From the NCBI GenBank assembly GCA_016278515.1, contig JADQBR010000001.1:1-57181 (forward strand): DNA of 57,181 nucleotides, given 5' to 3'. The DNA is from Bacillota bacterium. GTDB taxonomy: Bacteria; Bacillota; JADQBR01. Numbering within the stretch: the first letter of the stretch is position 1; the number at the start of each line of letters is the position of its first letter. Of the stretch, positions 17,886 to 27,613 are shown in pieces. The notes under the pieces are model-generated. The model saw nothing but the letters and a program-made list of their open reading frames with translations, made no database searches and was not told the DNA's origin. A program made the position numbers and the translations under genes.

Positions 17886-17927
17886 GGGGACGGTTCTCGG
17901 TTTGAATTCAAATCGAGAACCGTCCCC
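17886..17927. repeat. REP-like palindrome between tal and glpX
   Basis: GGGGACGGTTCTCG (17886-17899) and CGAGAACCGTCCCC (17914-17927) are perfect inverted arms around the inner palindrome TTTGAATTCAAA, leaving one mismatched pair. The GGGGACGGTTC core recurs at 56550, 56580 and 56693 beside a RAYT transposase remnant, so this is probably a REP-type element moved by such an enzyme. Confidence 0.75.
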
Positions 17928-17954
17928 AAATTCAAATGAGTTAGGGGAGAGACA

Positions 17955-18926
17955 ATGGAACGAGAACTGGCGTTAGAGTTTGCAAGAGTAACTGAATTGG
18001 CTGCGTTGGCATCCGGACGTTGGATGGGACGCGGCGATAAGGAAGCGGCTGATGATGCTGCTGTAAGGGCAATGCGTGCGGTATTTGATACAGTCAGTAT
18101 CGACGGGACGGTTGTCATTGGCGAGGGTGAAATGGACGAAGCACCAATGCTTTATATTGGGGAAAAAGTTGGTCTCGGGACCTCGTCCCAAGTAGATGTG
18201 GCTGTAGACCCGTTAGAAGGGACGAATATTGTTTCTAAGGGTTTAACGGGCGCTATCTCGGTAATGGCTGTTGCGGGACGTGGTAATTTACTTCACGCAC
18301 CTGATATGTACATGGATAAAATTGCTGCAGGGCCTGCTGCAAAGGGAGTTTTGAACTTAGATGCTCCCATAGAGGATAACCTTAAGGCCGTTGCTAAGGC
18401 ATTAAAAAAAGATATAGGCGATTTAACTGTAGTGATACTGGATCGTGCGCGGCACAGTAAAAGGATTGAAGCCTGCCGTAAAGCAGGTGTTAGGATTAAC
18501 CTTATTACTGATGGGGATGTGGCACCCGCTGTAGCAACAGCTTTTCCGGATTCCGGTATTGATGTAATGTTGGGAATCGGTGGTGCTCCCGAAGGAGTGC
18601 TGGCTGCAGCTGCATTACGCTGCATGGGAGGCGAGATGCAGGGACGCCTAGTACCAATGGAGGATGGCGAACAGGAACGAGCAGAAAAGATGGGCATTAA
18701 GCCGGTGGATAAACTGCTCACTATGGATGATTTGGTTAAAGGCGATGACGTAATTTTTGTTGCTACCGGTATTACCGATGGCAGTCTACTGCAGGGTGTC
18801 AGGTATCATGCCGATAAGGCTACTACCCATACCTTAGTAATGCGCGGCACTACAGGGACCATTCGCTTTGTTAAGGCTGAACATCGTTTGGATAAGAAAC
18901 CTTTCTGGGAAAAAGTTCATGACTAG
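17955..18926 (+). CDS. glpX: Fructose-1,6-bisphosphatase class II
   Basis: 323 aa. Dephosphorylates fructose-1,6-bisphosphate in gluconeogenesis. Metal and substrate motifs of the GlpX family are present: [25 protein letters not shown] near residue 80, and [27 protein letters not shown] near residue 200. The ribosome site AGGGGAGAG fits ATG 17955. It stands between tal and rho, as in Bacillus, but the murA paralogue found there is absent; the only murA in the window is at 43007. Its own terminator follows. Confidence 0.96.
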   Translation: MERELALEFARVTELAALASGRWMGRGDKEAADDAAVRAMRAVFDTVSIDGTVVIGEGEMDEAPMLYIGEKVGLGTSSQVDVAVDPLEGTNIVSKGLTGAISVMAVAGRGNLLHAPDMYMDKIAAGPAAKGVLNLDAPIEDNLKAVAKALKKDIGDLTVVILDRARHSKRIEACRKAGVRINLITDGDVAPAVATAFPDSGIDVMLGIGGAPEGVLAAAALRCMGGEMQGRLVPMEDGEQERAEKMGIKPVDKLLTMDDLVKGDDVIFVATGITDGSLLQGVRYHADKATTHTLVMRGTTGTIRFVKAEHRLDKKPFWEKVHD

Positions 18927-18973
18927 TTGACTAAAATTTGGTAGCGGTGTTATACTATATTGTAGTAATCAGG

Positions 18974-19006
18974 ACCTTCTTCAATACGAAGAAGGTTTTG
19001 TTTTTT
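18974..19006 (+). terminator. Intrinsic terminator of glpX
   Basis: ACCTTCTTC (18974-18982), loop AATAC, GAAGAAGGT (18988-18996), then TTTGTTTTTT. Confidence 0.9.
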
Positions 19007-19037
19007 AGTAAATAGAATTTATTTATTAATTTATTTA

Positions 19038-19187
19038 TTAAGGTATCTTAAAACATTTACGCAAGTATATTGGATGCAGCGCAACCTGGTAGAACCCTCC
19101 GTTGTTGAACTAAATGACCTGTTAGCTACCTTCCAAAAGGCTCTCTTATTTTTCCCAATTTACGAAAGTTCAATAAGTTCTAGGTAG
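19038..19187 (+). other. Uncertain gene remnant or small ORF in the rho leader
   Basis: The 335-bp gap between glpX and rho contains, after the terminator, an AT-rich part and then an open frame. From ATG 19074 to TAG 19187 it encodes 37 residues (MQRNLVEPSVVELNDLLATF, then [17 protein letters not shown]). The same frame stays open upstream to about 19038. No ribosome site precedes the ATG. The amino-acid pattern looks like ordinary protein, so it may be the tail of a decayed gene. I do not recognise the family. Confidence 0.3.
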
Positions 19188-19261
19188 TGAGAGCTGCTGC
19201 CTTAGTACACTCATTTTACGTTATGTTTTATATGTTTAAAATCCCAAATAGAGGTGAAAAG

Positions 19262-20512
19262 ATGAATATTGCTGATTTAGACAGTAAGAATATGGCTGAC
19301 TTACTGAAAATAGCCCGCAATCTACAGATTTCCGGCTATTCGCAACTGCGCAAGAAAGAATTAGTATTTGAAATATTAAAGGCACAAACGGAGAAAGACG
19401 GTCATTTGTTTGCTCAGGGGATACTGGAAATTTTGCCGGATGGTTATGGCTTTTTAAGGCCGTTTGCTTATCTGCCCAGCAACGATGACATATATGTTTC
19501 TCCTTCGCAGATTAGACGTTTCGATTTGCGCACTGGGGATCTAGTTGCTGGACAAGCACGCCCACCCAAAGATACCGAACGCTATTTTGCATTACTAAGA
19601 ATAGAAAGCGTCAATAATTTGGACCCCGAGTTGTCTTCTGATCGGCTGCATTTTGACGGTTTGACGCCAATTTATCCCTTAGAACGCTTTACTCTGGAAT
19701 CCAGTAGTAAAGATACTGCTACAAGAATTATGGATTTAATTGCACCCTTAGGTAAAGGACAAAGAGGCTTAATTGTATCCCCACCAAAGGCAGGGAAAAC
19801 TCTTTTGCTGAAAAAGATAGCTAACAGTATTCTAGAAAATAGCCCGGATGTAGAATTGCTAATTCTCTTGATAGATGAACGCCCTGAGGAAGTAACAGAC
19901 ATGCAGCGTTCAGTGAAAGGAGAAGTAATTAGTTCAACCTTTGATGAACCGCCTGAAAATCATATCAAGGCGGCGGATATGGTATTGGAAAGAGCCAAAC
20001 GCTTAGTGGAACATAAAAAGGATGTTGTTATTCTTTTAGATAGTATCACTAGATTTGCTCGTGCCCATAACCTGGTGATACCTCCAAGCGGCAGGACTTT
20101 ATCAGGTGGTGTGGACCCTGCAGCACTACATAAACCTAAGCGCTTTTTTGGTGCGGCTAGGAATATTGAAGAAGGCGGCAGTCTCACCATTTTAGCTACG
20201 GCATTAGTCGAAACAGGCAGTAGAATGGATGATGTTATATTTGAAGAGTTTAAAGGAACCGGCAATATGGAGTTAATTCTTGATAGACGACTGGCCGAAA
20301 GGCGTGTATTCCCTGCGATTGACGTAAAGCGTTCCGGCACTCGTAAAGAAGAACTCTTATTAACAAAAGAAGAAATTGAGTTAACTTGGAAGTTCCGAAA
20401 GGCTACAAATAACAATTCACCCCAGGAAGTTGCCGAAATGTTAATTGATGCTATGAAGAAGACTTCAACCAATGAGGATCTTCTAAGGGCCCTCCCCAAA
20501 CTATTTCCGTAG
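19262..20512 (+). CDS. rho: Transcription termination factor Rho
   Basis: 416 aa, normal for Rho. A hexameric RNA-dependent ATPase that ends transcription. The N-terminal Rho-N helical domain reads [20 protein letters not shown], followed by the cold-shock-like RNA-binding domain with [15 protein letters not shown]. The ATPase domain has the P-loop [21 protein letters not shown], and the Q/R-loop area [10 protein letters not shown] and [24 protein letters not shown] 19262 is preceded by AGAGGTG; a longer frame from 19187 has no family match upstream. Known Rho genes are often autoregulated through their leader; nothing specific is visible here. Confidence 0.97.
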   Translation: MNIADLDSKNMADLLKIARNLQISGYSQLRKKELVFEILKAQTEKDGHLFAQGILEILPDGYGFLRPFAYLPSNDDIYVSPSQIRRFDLRTGDLVAGQARPPKDTERYFALLRIESVNNLDPELSSDRLHFDGLTPIYPLERFTLESSSKDTATRIMDLIAPLGKGQRGLIVSPPKAGKTLLLKKIANSILENSPDVELLILLIDERPEEVTDMQRSVKGEVISSTFDEPPENHIKAADMVLERAKRLVEHKKDVVILLDSITRFARAHNLVIPPSGRTLSGGVDPAALHKPKRFFGAARNIEEGGSLTILATALVETGSRMDDVIFEEFKGTGNMELILDRRLAERRVFPAIDVKRSGTRKEELLLTKEEIELTWKFRKATNNNSPQEVAEMLIDAMKKTSTNEDLLRALPKLFP

Positions 20513-20532
20513 AAGTAAGATTGGACATAAAA

Positions 20533-20570
20533 GCAAAATACCCTAAAATTTCTTTAGGAATATCTTTTGC
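20533..20570 (+). terminator. Weak nested hairpin after rho
   Basis: GCAAAA (20533-20538) can pair with TTTTGC (20565-20570), and CCTAAA (20542-20547) with TTTAGG (20553-20558). No T-run follows, so termination is uncertain. Confidence 0.35.
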
Positions 20571-20645
20571 ATAAAATAACCAATCCATGGTTAGAATACA
20601 TTTGTGATGGAAAAATAGCAAATGTTTCCAAAGGAGGAAGTTAGG

Positions 20646-21515
20646 ATGCGAAAGGTTTTAATTTTAGTAATGTCCATAGTATTAGTGATTTTTTCTATTA
20701 CGGTAGCCTATGCTGAGCAAGTTACTCGCATAGAGCTCTCGAATAATGAAGGTGCAGTTAATATTGAGGCGGCTTTTGTTCAAAGTTATCAGGTTGAAAC
20801 TGGAGATAGTTTGACAGGAATCGCTAGGAGTTATAACACAAATTGGCAGTTAATCGCGGCAGTGAATGATATTAATAATCCCAATACCATTTTTGAAGGG
20901 CAGCAGCTGGATATTCCAATTGTTCAACAGGATCAGATAGTTGTTCATCCCGGCGATACCTTATGGGATATAGCCGAACGGTTTGAAATTTCCGTAGACG
21001 AACTGGCATTTGAAAATGGTATTACCAAACCAGGCCAGCTTTCTGTGGGACAAAGGTTATCTGTGCCAAACATGCCTGTTATCCCTACTTTCATGGTAAG
21101 AGACGATGCTATACCTACATTATCCTTATCGAGGGGGATTTCAGAACCTTATTTTAACTGGCCTATTTTAGGTACGCTGACTTCTTTATTCGGGCCCAGG
21201 GGATCGGGCTATCACCATGGTATCGATATTGCTGCGGACAGCGGTGATCCTGTGCACGCTTCAGCAGATGGACAAGTAGTGTTTTCCGGGTGGGAAAATG
21301 ACATTTACGGCAATACGGTGATGATTGACCATGGAAGAAAGTATCAAACTCTTTATGCTCATAATCAAACTAACTTAGTCAAAAAAGGTGATAAGGTTGC
21401 TGAAGGGGACGACATTGCTGTAGCAGGATCAACGGGAAGAACAACTGGATCCCATGTTCACTTTGAAATTTATCGTAACGGAGATCCGGTCAACCCACTG
21501 CAGCAATTGCCCTAA
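20646..21515 (+). CDS. Secreted LysM-M23 peptidoglycan endopeptidase
   Basis: 289 aa. A signal peptide (RKVLILVMSIVLVIFSITVAYA) is followed by two LysM cell-wall binding modules, about residues 46-90 (SYQVETGDSLTGIARSYN) and 97-141 (VHPGDTLWDIAERFEI). The C-terminal M23 peptidase domain is about residues 180-285. Zinc ligands are seen in HHGIDIA (His and Asp) and in the HVHFEI pair, so it should be active on peptidoglycan cross-bridges. AAAGGAGGAAG supports ATG 20646; an ATG at 20622 precedes that site and is rejected. Likely monocistronic or with the radical SAM gene 23 bases downstream. A role in growth or sporulation cannot be told apart. Confidence 0.93.
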   Translation: MRKVLILVMSIVLVIFSITVAYAEQVTRIELSNNEGAVNIEAAFVQSYQVETGDSLTGIARSYNTNWQLIAAVNDINNPNTIFEGQQLDIPIVQQDQIVVHPGDTLWDIAERFEISVDELAFENGITKPGQLSVGQRLSVPNMPVIPTFMVRDDAIPTLSLSRGISEPYFNWPILGTLTSLFGPRGSGYHHGIDIAADSGDPVHASADGQVVFSGWENDIYGNTVMIDHGRKYQTLYAHNQTNLVKKGDKVAEGDDIAVAGSTGRTTGSHVHFEIYRNGDPVNPLQQLP

Positions 21516-21538
21516 CAAGCCAACCGGCGGGAGGGGAT

Positions 21539-22801
21539 ATGTCGTTGTTTGCAATGCTTTTTGCCAATGAAAATGGAGAAATGCAGGATTACCCTGCTTT
21601 TAGTGCGGTAGGACGGACCGGAACAATATTTGCTGAGCCGTTGGAAGAAGAAATGATTCCACTGCCGGAAGGAGCCTCTTTAACATTAATACCCCATAGT
21701 GTTCCCATTGGTATTAATAGAAAGGGAAAGTTTGCTCCGCTGCGGGTTAACCCCTATTCCAATGAAAAAGAAAGAGTTTACCCTGTGGGTGCTTTATTAC
21801 CGCAGGGTTTTACACGTTTACTGTTACCGGGGTCATTAGACGGCAGCAGTGACCTTCCTTTACTTGGTTATACTGCCGTGGGGGTGAAAAACGGTCAGAT
21901 TTATGCAGCAGCGGTTCAGACTGACGAACACAGGCGCTGGCACCCGGAATATTTTAATACGCCTGATTTAGAGGAAAAAGTTGAAGAAGTATCCAAAAGA
22001 TATCCCAGTAATCGTATAATCCGTCAGCTAAGTGGATGCGCCTTAGAGTATGGCTGCTTTACAGCCCAGAATATATTTTATGGCAGATGGGAAGGAGGGA
22101 TACCCGTATCGCCTGCGTGTAACGCCCAATGTTTGGGTTGTATCTCTTTGCAGGAAAGTGAATGCTGTCCTTCTCCTCAGCAAAGAATAGATTTCATACC
22201 GACTGATAAGGAAATAGTAGAATTGGCGCTCTTCCATTTCTCTCATCCAAAAGCTGAAATTATCAGTTTCGGGCAAGGTTGTGAGGGAGAACCTTCTTTG
22301 CAAGCTGATCTTATTGCAGATGCCATGAAGCAAATACGCAGCAATACTGCTAAAGGGACAATAAATATTAACACTAATGCAGGATATTTTGCTGGAATTA
22401 AGAAGCTCTGCGATAACGGCTTGGATGCTGCACGAGTAAGTTTGATTTCAGCTACCCCAGAACATTATCACGCGTATTACCGACCAAAAACATATACACT
22501 GGAGGATGTAAAGCAATCACTAAAGTATGCAGCTGCCAGAGGTGTCTTTGTCTCTCTTAATTACTTAGTGTTTCCCGGTTTTAGTGATACGGAACAAGAA
22601 ATTAATAATCTAATTAACCTTGTTAAAAGCACCGGTATCCGTATGATACAATTGCGCAACCTAAATATTCGTCCTGAACTGTTTTTTGAGGCAATCCCTT
22701 CTGATAATGAACCTTTGGGAATGCTTCATATGATAAATAGCTTAAAAGAAGAGCTTCCCGGAGTTGCTTTAGGGAATTACTCGCGTGCAGTAAAAACATA
22801 A
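21539..22801 (+). CDS. Radical SAM protein of unknown function
   Basis: 420 aa. The [4Fe-4S]-AdoMet motif CNAQCLGC (Cys194, Cys198, Cys201) starts the radical SAM core, unusually far from the N-terminus. The core continues with a glycine-rich ISFGQGCEGEPSLQ, GTININTNAGY and SLNYLVFPGFSDTEQE. The first 190 residues form an extra domain containing MSLFAMLFANENGEMQDYPAFS-like text with no signal peptide, which I do not recognise. No twitch or SPASM Cys cluster is obvious. Ribosome site GGGAGGGG. It lies between the M23 endopeptidase and rpmE. The substrate is unknown. Confidence 0.88.
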   Translation: MSLFAMLFANENGEMQDYPAFSAVGRTGTIFAEPLEEEMIPLPEGASLTLIPHSVPIGINRKGKFAPLRVNPYSNEKERVYPVGALLPQGFTRLLLPGSLDGSSDLPLLGYTAVGVKNGQIYAAAVQTDEHRRWHPEYFNTPDLEEKVEEVSKRYPSNRIIRQLSGCALEYGCFTAQNIFYGRWEGGIPVSPACNAQCLGCISLQESECCPSPQQRIDFIPTDKEIVELALFHFSHPKAEIISFGQGCEGEPSLQADLIADAMKQIRSNTAKGTININTNAGYFAGIKKLCDNGLDAARVSLISATPEHYHAYYRPKTYTLEDVKQSLKYAAARGVFVSLNYLVFPGFSDTEQEINNLINLVKSTGIRMIQLRNLNIRPELFFEAIPSDNEPLGMLHMINSLKEELPGVALGNYSRAVKT

Positions 22802-22923
22802 TAAAAGTGCGTAGACATCCGCTAAAAAGAGTTAGAAAATGTGAGGTTGCAAAGGGAAATTACCTGTGCTATAATGACAGGAGTTTGGAAGAATTGGATT
22901 GAGATTGGAAAGAGGTGATGACC

Positions 22924-23124
22924 GTGAAGGAAGGAATTCATCCAAAATACGAAAAGACTACTGTTACCTGTGTATGTGGTAATGTGATTGAAACTAAAGC
23001 TACTAAACAAGATGTAAGAGTAGAAATTTGTTCAGCTTGCCATCCTTTCTATACAGGAGACCGCCAACGGATGGTAGACAAAGGTGGTCGTGTTGAACGG
23101 TTCAAGAAAAAATATGGTATGTAA
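22924..23124 (+). CDS. rpmE: Ribosomal protein L31
   Basis: 66 aa from GTG 22924, served by AGAGGTG (22911-22917). A structural protein of the 50S subunit. Four cysteines in CVCG and [10 protein letters not shown] mark the zinc-containing (C+) form of L31, so a zinc-free paralogue may exist elsewhere. The family start is [16 protein letters not shown]; upstream GTG/ATG codons (22915, 22918) would place the ribosome site inside the gene. A terminator follows at once. Confidence 0.96.
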   Translation: MKEGIHPKYEKTTVTCVCGNVIETKATKQDVRVEICSACHPFYTGDRQRMVDKGGRVERFKKKYGM

Positions 23125-23127
23125 GAA

Positions 23128-23156
23128 GCGAGGCTTAGTGCTTCGCGTTTTTTTTT
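23128..23156 (+). terminator. Intrinsic terminator of rpmE
   Basis: GCGAGGC (23128-23134), loop TTAGT, GCTTCGC (23140-23146) with one G-U pair, then G and nine T residues. The T-run overlaps the -35 of the next promoter. Confidence 0.88.
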
Positions 23157-23183
23157 GTCTTACTAGTCATAGCGTGGTATAAT
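23155..23183 (+). promoter_or_regulatory. Promoter of the DUF1385-prfA-prmC operon
   Basis: TTGTCT (23155-23160), a 17-bp spacer and a consensus TATAAT (23178-23183). Confidence 0.7.
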
Positions 23184-23226
23184 TACATTTGATGTTTGTA
23201 AAATGTCTTCATGAGGAGAGATATCA

Positions 23227-24156
23227 TTGTTAAAGAGTTTTCAATATGGAGGGCAGGCTGTTATTGAAGGCGTAATGATGCGGGGGCCTAAAGATTTAGC
23301 AGTGGCTGTTCGTAAGCCCGATGGAAGTATAATTGTAGATAAACAGGACTTACCGTCATGGTCCAAAAAGTTTCTTTTTTTAAAGAAACCGATTCTAAGG
23401 GGATTTTTGGCTTTGTTGGAGTCTTTAGTGTTAGGTATTAAAGCACTGAGTTTTTCTGCAGGGCAGGCTGCCGATGAAGAAGAAGAGGAGCTTACTGCCA
23501 AAGAAATTGCCATAACCATTTTTATTGCATTTGGCCTCGCGATTGCGTTGTTTGTTGTTTTACCAACATGGGGCGCTCAGTTCGTTGCTAGAAGTCAAAA
23601 TGAAATATGGAAGAATATAATTGAGGGAGTAATGAGAATATCAGTATTTTTGATATATGTTATGTCCATATCCAGAATGAAAGATATTCAGCGGGTTTTC
23701 CAATATCATGGAGCTGAACATAAAGTCATATCCACCTATGAAGCGGGACAGGATTTGGAAGTTTCAAATGCGCGCAGTTACTCAAACCTGCATCCCCGTT
23801 GTGGAACCAGTTTTCTATTGATCGTTATGGTGCTGACAATTTTAATGTTCTCATTTTTAGCTTTTGATTCTCTATTTTGGAGGATATTATCGCGTATTCT
23901 TCTTATGCCGTTAGTAGCTGGAATTGCTTATGAAATTATTAAATATTCCGGTAAGAATGCGGATAAGAAGTGGGTAAAGATCATATCCACACCCGGTATG
24001 TGGTTGCAGAAGATGACCACTAGAGAACCGGATGATTCTCAAATCGAGGTAGCAATACAAGCCTTAGAGGCAGTGTTGGCCAGCGAGACGGCAGCAGAGG
24101 AATTAACGGCAGAGCAGGATCAGTCAATTTGCGTTAGAGGTGAGGGTACATGTTAG
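23227..24156 (+). CDS. DUF1385 family membrane protein (YqhQ-like)
   Basis: 309 aa from TTG 23227, behind TGAGGAGAG. The N-terminus [16 protein letters not shown] is the DUF1385 signature. About four hydrophobic segments lie at residues 55-80, 95-120, 130-150 and 205-245. [16 protein letters not shown] and [12 protein letters not shown] are also family strings. Biochemical function is unknown. It overlaps prfA by 7 bases (prfA ATG 24150), a coupling common in Clostridia as I recall, suggesting a link to translation or simply shared expression. Confidence 0.9.
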   Translation: MLKSFQYGGQAVIEGVMMRGPKDLAVAVRKPDGSIIVDKQDLPSWSKKFLFLKKPILRGFLALLESLVLGIKALSFSAGQAADEEEEELTAKEIAITIFIAFGLAIALFVVLPTWGAQFVARSQNEIWKNIIEGVMRISVFLIYVMSISRMKDIQRVFQYHGAEHKVISTYEAGQDLEVSNARSYSNLHPRCGTSFLLIVMVLTILMFSFLAFDSLFWRILSRILLMPLVAGIAYEIIKYSGKNADKKWVKIISTPGMWLQKMTTREPDDSQIEVAIQALEAVLASETAAEELTAEQDQSICVRGEGTC

Positions 24157-25220
24157 AGAAGCTTCTAGAAGTAGAGAATAGGTACGAAGAATTAGGGAGT
24201 CTGATTAGTGATCCGGAAATTATTAACGATCAACAGGCCTTTAGAAAACATGCAAAAGCACATGCGGCATTACAGGATATAGTAGATGTTTTTAGAGATT
24301 ATAAAAAGGTTCTATCGGATTTAGATGAGGCTAAATCGATTCTGGATGATAATAACGTGGAAGAAGAGTTAGCTGAAATGGCTCAGATGGAACTAGAAGA
24401 ACGTTCGGTGGAAAAAGAAAAACTGGAGGAACAGTTGAAGCTGCTGTTAATCCCTAAAGACCCAAATGATGAAAAAAATGTTATCATGGAAATTCGCGGG
24501 GGAGCAGGTGGAGATGAAGCATCTCTCTTTGGCGGAGACTTGTTCCGAATGTATTCCCGCTACGCTGAAAAAAAAGGCTGGCGTACTGAAATTTTAAGTC
24601 TTCATGAAACTGACAAAGGTGGAATTAAAGAGATTGCATTTCTCGTGGAAGGGAACGGAGCTTACAGCAGGTTTAAATTTGAAAGTGGTGTTCACCGAGT
24701 CCAGCGTATCCCTACTACCGAATCCGGTGGACGCATTCATACTTCTACGGCAACAGTAGCTGTATTGCCAGAAGCGGAGGAAGTAGATATTGAGGTCAAC
24801 CCGAATGATGTTAGGGTTGATGTATTCTGTTCCAGCGGTCCCGGAGGGCAATCGGTCAACACAACCCAATCGGCCGTAAGACTGACTCATGTGCCTACGG
24901 GTATTGTAGTATCCTGCCAGGATGAAAAGTCACAGCATAAGAATAAGGATAAGGCTATGCGAGTGCTGAGAGCGCGTTTGCTGGATGTGGCAGAACAGGA
25001 ACAGCATGGGGAAATGGCTTCAACCAGGAAATCCCAAGTAGGAACAGGAGACCGCAGCGAGCGGATTCGCACCTTTAATTTCCCCCAAAATAGGGTGACC
25101 GATCATCGGATTGGGTTAACCTTGCATAAATTGGATATGGTACTTGAAGGTGAACTGGATGAGATAATTGATGCGTTGATTACTACGGATCAGGCTGAAA
25201 AAATAAAAGAGGTGAAATAA
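24150..25220 (+). CDS. prfA: Peptide chain release factor 1
   Basis: 356 aa. Reads UAA and UAG stop codons and releases the peptide. The catalytic GGQ is in [14 protein letters not shown] near residue 230, and the codon-recognition tripeptide region is [14 protein letters not shown] (P-x-T type of RF1). The length is normal. It overlaps the DUF1385 gene and abuts prmC, which encodes the methylase of its GGQ glutamine, so enzyme and substrate are made together. Confidence 0.98.
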   Translation: MLEKLLEVENRYEELGSLISDPEIINDQQAFRKHAKAHAALQDIVDVFRDYKKVLSDLDEAKSILDDNNVEEELAEMAQMELEERSVEKEKLEEQLKLLLIPKDPNDEKNVIMEIRGGAGGDEASLFGGDLFRMYSRYAEKKGWRTEILSLHETDKGGIKEIAFLVEGNGAYSRFKFESGVHRVQRIPTTESGGRIHTSTATVAVLPEAEEVDIEVNPNDVRVDVFCSSGPGGQSVNTTQSAVRLTHVPTGIVVSCQDEKSQHKNKDKAMRVLRARLLDVAEQEQHGEMASTRKSQVGTGDRSERIRTFNFPQNRVTDHRIGLTLHKLDMVLEGELDEIIDALITTDQAEKIKEVK

Positions 25221-26069
25221 GTGACTAATCGGGAGGCTTTAAAGAAGGCCACCGAGATGTTGACTAAAGCGGGGATTGATTCGCCGCAGTTGGAAGCTGA
25301 GGTTTTGTTAAGATACACTTTGAGTTGCACAAGGGCCCAGCTTTTAAGCAATTGGCATGAAAAAATGTCTATTAAAGAGAAGACTGCATATTATGATTAC
25401 ATCAGCAAAAGAACAAATCACGTACCGGTTCAGCACATTACTAATGAGCAGGAGTTTATGTCCTTAAAATTTCATGTAACTGCTGACGTACTAATTCCTA
25501 GAGGAGATACTGAAGTATTAGTAGAAGAGGCTCTTCGCTTGATTAAGAGTGAAAGATTAGCCAAGGTAGCTGATATTGGAACGGGCAGTGGGGCTATAGC
25601 CTGCAGTATTGCTTATTATTCACCCGCTCGGGTATGGGCTGTAGATTGCTCTCGGGCAGCTTTGGCTGTAGCAGCAAAAAATGCAACTGGTTTAGGAGTT
25701 GCCTCTAAGGTTATTTTTCTTACCGGTGATTTACTTAATCCCTTAGCACAAAAAGATATAACCGTTGATTTGCTGGCGGCAAATTTACCCTATATACCCT
25801 GTAAGGAAATTGACAATCTGCAACCTGAGGTGCGTATGGAACCTATCGGCGCTCTTGACGGCGGGCCTGACGGGTTGGGCATCTATCGGGCTTTATTGCC
25901 TCAGGTTGAGACGGTCTTAAAATCAGGAGGCTGGCTTTTAATGGAGATTGGTTATGACCAGGGAGCTGCCATCAAAAGTCTCTTAGCTGAATTCGGTATA
26001 ATAGATATCTCGGTACTAAAGGATTATGCAGGACATGACCGTGTCGTTAAGGGCAGGAAAAGAGAGTGA
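25221..26069 (+). CDS. prmC: Release factor glutamine methyltransferase
   Basis: 282 aa from GTG 25221, directly after the prfA stop and behind AGAGGTG. Uses AdoMet to methylate the GGQ glutamine of RF1 and RF2. It has the N-terminal helical domain, VLIPRGDTEVLVEEAL, and the Rossmann AdoMet site VADIGTGSGAIACSIA. The catalytic loop reads NLPY (from Asn188) instead of the usual NPPY, a tolerated variant in N-methylases as far as I recall. It overlaps the first chrA gene by 4 bases. Confidence 0.95.
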   Translation: MTNREALKKATEMLTKAGIDSPQLEAEVLLRYTLSCTRAQLLSNWHEKMSIKEKTAYYDYISKRTNHVPVQHITNEQEFMSLKFHVTADVLIPRGDTEVLVEEALRLIKSERLAKVADIGTGSGAIACSIAYYSPARVWAVDCSRAALAVAAKNATGLGVASKVIFLTGDLLNPLAQKDITVDLLAANLPYIPCKEIDNLQPEVRMEPIGALDGGPDGLGIYRALLPQVETVLKSGGWLLMEIGYDQGAAIKSLLAEFGIIDISVLKDYAGHDRVVKGRKRE

Positions 26070-26641
26070 AGGAAAGTATGGGAGAGGGTAAAGCCAAAAT
26101 TGCAGAAGGCAGGACCTGGCGGTTATTTGCCGGGTTTTTTCGTATCGGTTTTTTCACCATCGGCGGCGGTTATGCAATGATACCCCTAATTCAGTATGAT
26201 ATTGTGGAAAAAAGAAAATGGCTGGAAGATGAGGAGTTCCTTAGCCTCATCGCGTTAGCCCAATCACTACCCGGAGTCATCACAATTAATACAGCCGTAA
26301 TTGTCGGCTATAAGGTTAATGGCAAAAAGGGTGCCGCCGCCGCTGCGCTGGGGGCAGGCTTACCATCTTTTTTAATTATTATCTTGGTAGCAAATTACTT
26401 TTTGAATTTTAGAGACAATGTTTATGTCCAGCGGTTTTTTACAGGTGCTCGTGCTGCGGTTGTCGGCTTGGTATTATATGCTGCCTTCTCACTTGGTAAA
26501 ACAACCCTCCGTACTAACAAGTCTAGGTTAAGTTTTATTTTAGGCCTTAGCCTACTCTTAATCCTCGATCTGCATCCGGCAGTGGTAATAATTATTTCCG
26601 GATTACTAGGTTATTTTTTCTTTAAAGAGGAGGGAGACTAA
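26066..26641 (+). CDS. chrA: Chromate transporter half-protein ChrA, first of a pair
   Basis: 191 aa, one six-helix half of the CHR family. Signature strings: FRIGFFTIGGGYAMIPLIQ, and LAQSLPGVITINTAVIVGYK. Short CHR proteins normally act as a heterodimer of two tandem genes, exactly as here. The transport role (chromate or another oxyanion) is inferred from family. GTG 26066 overlaps the prmC stop; ATG 26078 is an alternative. The second half starts at the overlapping TAATG at 26639-26643. Confidence 0.9.
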   Translation: MKESMGEGKAKIAEGRTWRLFAGFFRIGFFTIGGGYAMIPLIQYDIVEKRKWLEDEEFLSLIALAQSLPGVITINTAVIVGYKVNGKKGAAAAALGAGLPSFLIIILVANYFLNFRDNVYVQRFFTGARAAVVGLVLYAAFSLGKTTLRTNKSRLSFILGLSLLLILDLHPAVVIIISGLLGYFFFKEEGD

Positions 26642-27156
26642 TGCTGTGGGAATTATTTGCAACATTTGCTAAAATAGGCCTTTTTAGCTTTGGTGGAGGC
26701 TATGCGGTCATTCCACTACTTGAACGCGAAGTAGTTGACTTGCATGGTTGGCTGTCCAGTGCTCAAACTATAGATATCATCGCCTTATCTCAGATGACTC
26801 CAGGCCCGATTGCAATTAATATGGCAACATTTGTTGGGTATCAGACATCAGGAATATTAGGGGCGCTGGTGGCTACCATGGGTATTGTGGCTCCGTCGGT
26901 GTTTCTTATTATTGTAGGTATTATTGCTTTCAAGAAAGCCGAAGGAGGAGAAAAAAGCATAGAAGCAATCCTGAGTGGCGTTAAGCCGGTGGTAATAGCT
27001 TTGATAATATCTGCAGCGTTTTTTATTGTTACCAGTGCCGGGATTAATATTAAAGGGGCTGCTATAGCGGTATCAGTATTTTTTTTGGCTAACAAAAATG
27101 TGCATCCGGTATGGTTAATAGCGTTGTCAGGGTTATTTGGGATAGTTATTTATTAG
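26641..27156 (+). CDS. chrA: Chromate transporter half-protein ChrA, second of a pair
   Basis: 171 aa with FAKIGLFSFGGGYAVIPLLE and SQMTPGPIAINMATFVGYQ, the second-type CHR half. The start overlaps the stop of the first half, so the two chains are made in step. Hydrophobic throughout. Whether chromate is the natural substrate is unknown; sulfate-like oxyanions are possible. A short gap then leads to the c-di-AMP receptor gene. Confidence 0.9.
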   Translation: MLWELFATFAKIGLFSFGGGYAVIPLLEREVVDLHGWLSSAQTIDIIALSQMTPGPIAINMATFVGYQTSGILGALVATMGIVAPSVFLIIVGIIAFKKAEGGEKSIEAILSGVKPVVIALIISAAFFIVTSAGINIKGAAIAVSVFFLANKNVHPVWLIALSGLFGIVIY

Positions 27157-27246
27157 TTTTAAAAAAGGATTTTTCTTTAGAATGCAGGAATTCTCTGTTT
27201 TATCAGGAAAATGTAAGGTGAAATAAATGATATGGGGGATATTATG

Positions 27247-27549
27247 ATGAAGTTGGTGCTTACCATAGTCCAAGATACTGATGCTGAGAACCTATTGGAG
27301 AAAATGACCGAAAGAGGGTTTAGGGCTACAAAGTTTGCTACAACAGGGGGCTTTTTACGTAGGGGTAATAGTACCATACTTATTGGTGTAGAGGATGATC
27401 AAGTGGGGCGGCTTATGGACACTATAAAAGCGAATTGTGAATCGCAGCAAATCGAAAAACTAGCTAATGCGTACATAGGAGAAAAGGCATTTTCATTATG
27501 TGGTGCAACTGTCTTTGTTTTGGATGTGGAACAATTCCACAGGTTTTAA
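27247..27549 (+). CDS. darA: Cyclic-di-AMP receptor (DarA/PstA, DUF970)
   Basis: 100 aa PII-like protein. MKLVLTIVQDTDAENLLEKM, KFATTGGFLRRGNSTILIGVE and the C-terminal GATVFVLDVEQFHRF match DarA (YaaQ), which binds c-di-AMP as a trimer. The T-loop region between residues 60 and 85 is shorter than in B. subtilis. ATG 27247 is favoured because GGGGGAT (27234-27240) is well spaced; upstream ATGs at 27232 and 27244 are alternatives. Its downstream target is not known in the family. Confidence 0.93.
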   Translation: MKLVLTIVQDTDAENLLEKMTERGFRATKFATTGGFLRRGNSTILIGVEDDQVGRLMDTIKANCESQQIEKLANAYIGEKAFSLCGATVFVLDVEQFHRF

Positions 27550-27613
27550 ACGGGGGAGCTGGTATTAAATCAGCTTCCTCTTATTGCATATTAAGATACT
27601 GGAGTGAGCATAT

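Noticed and set aside
19960-20499. 179-residue minus-strand ORF opposite rho
   Set aside because: Antisense shadow of rho with low-complexity serine-rich text.
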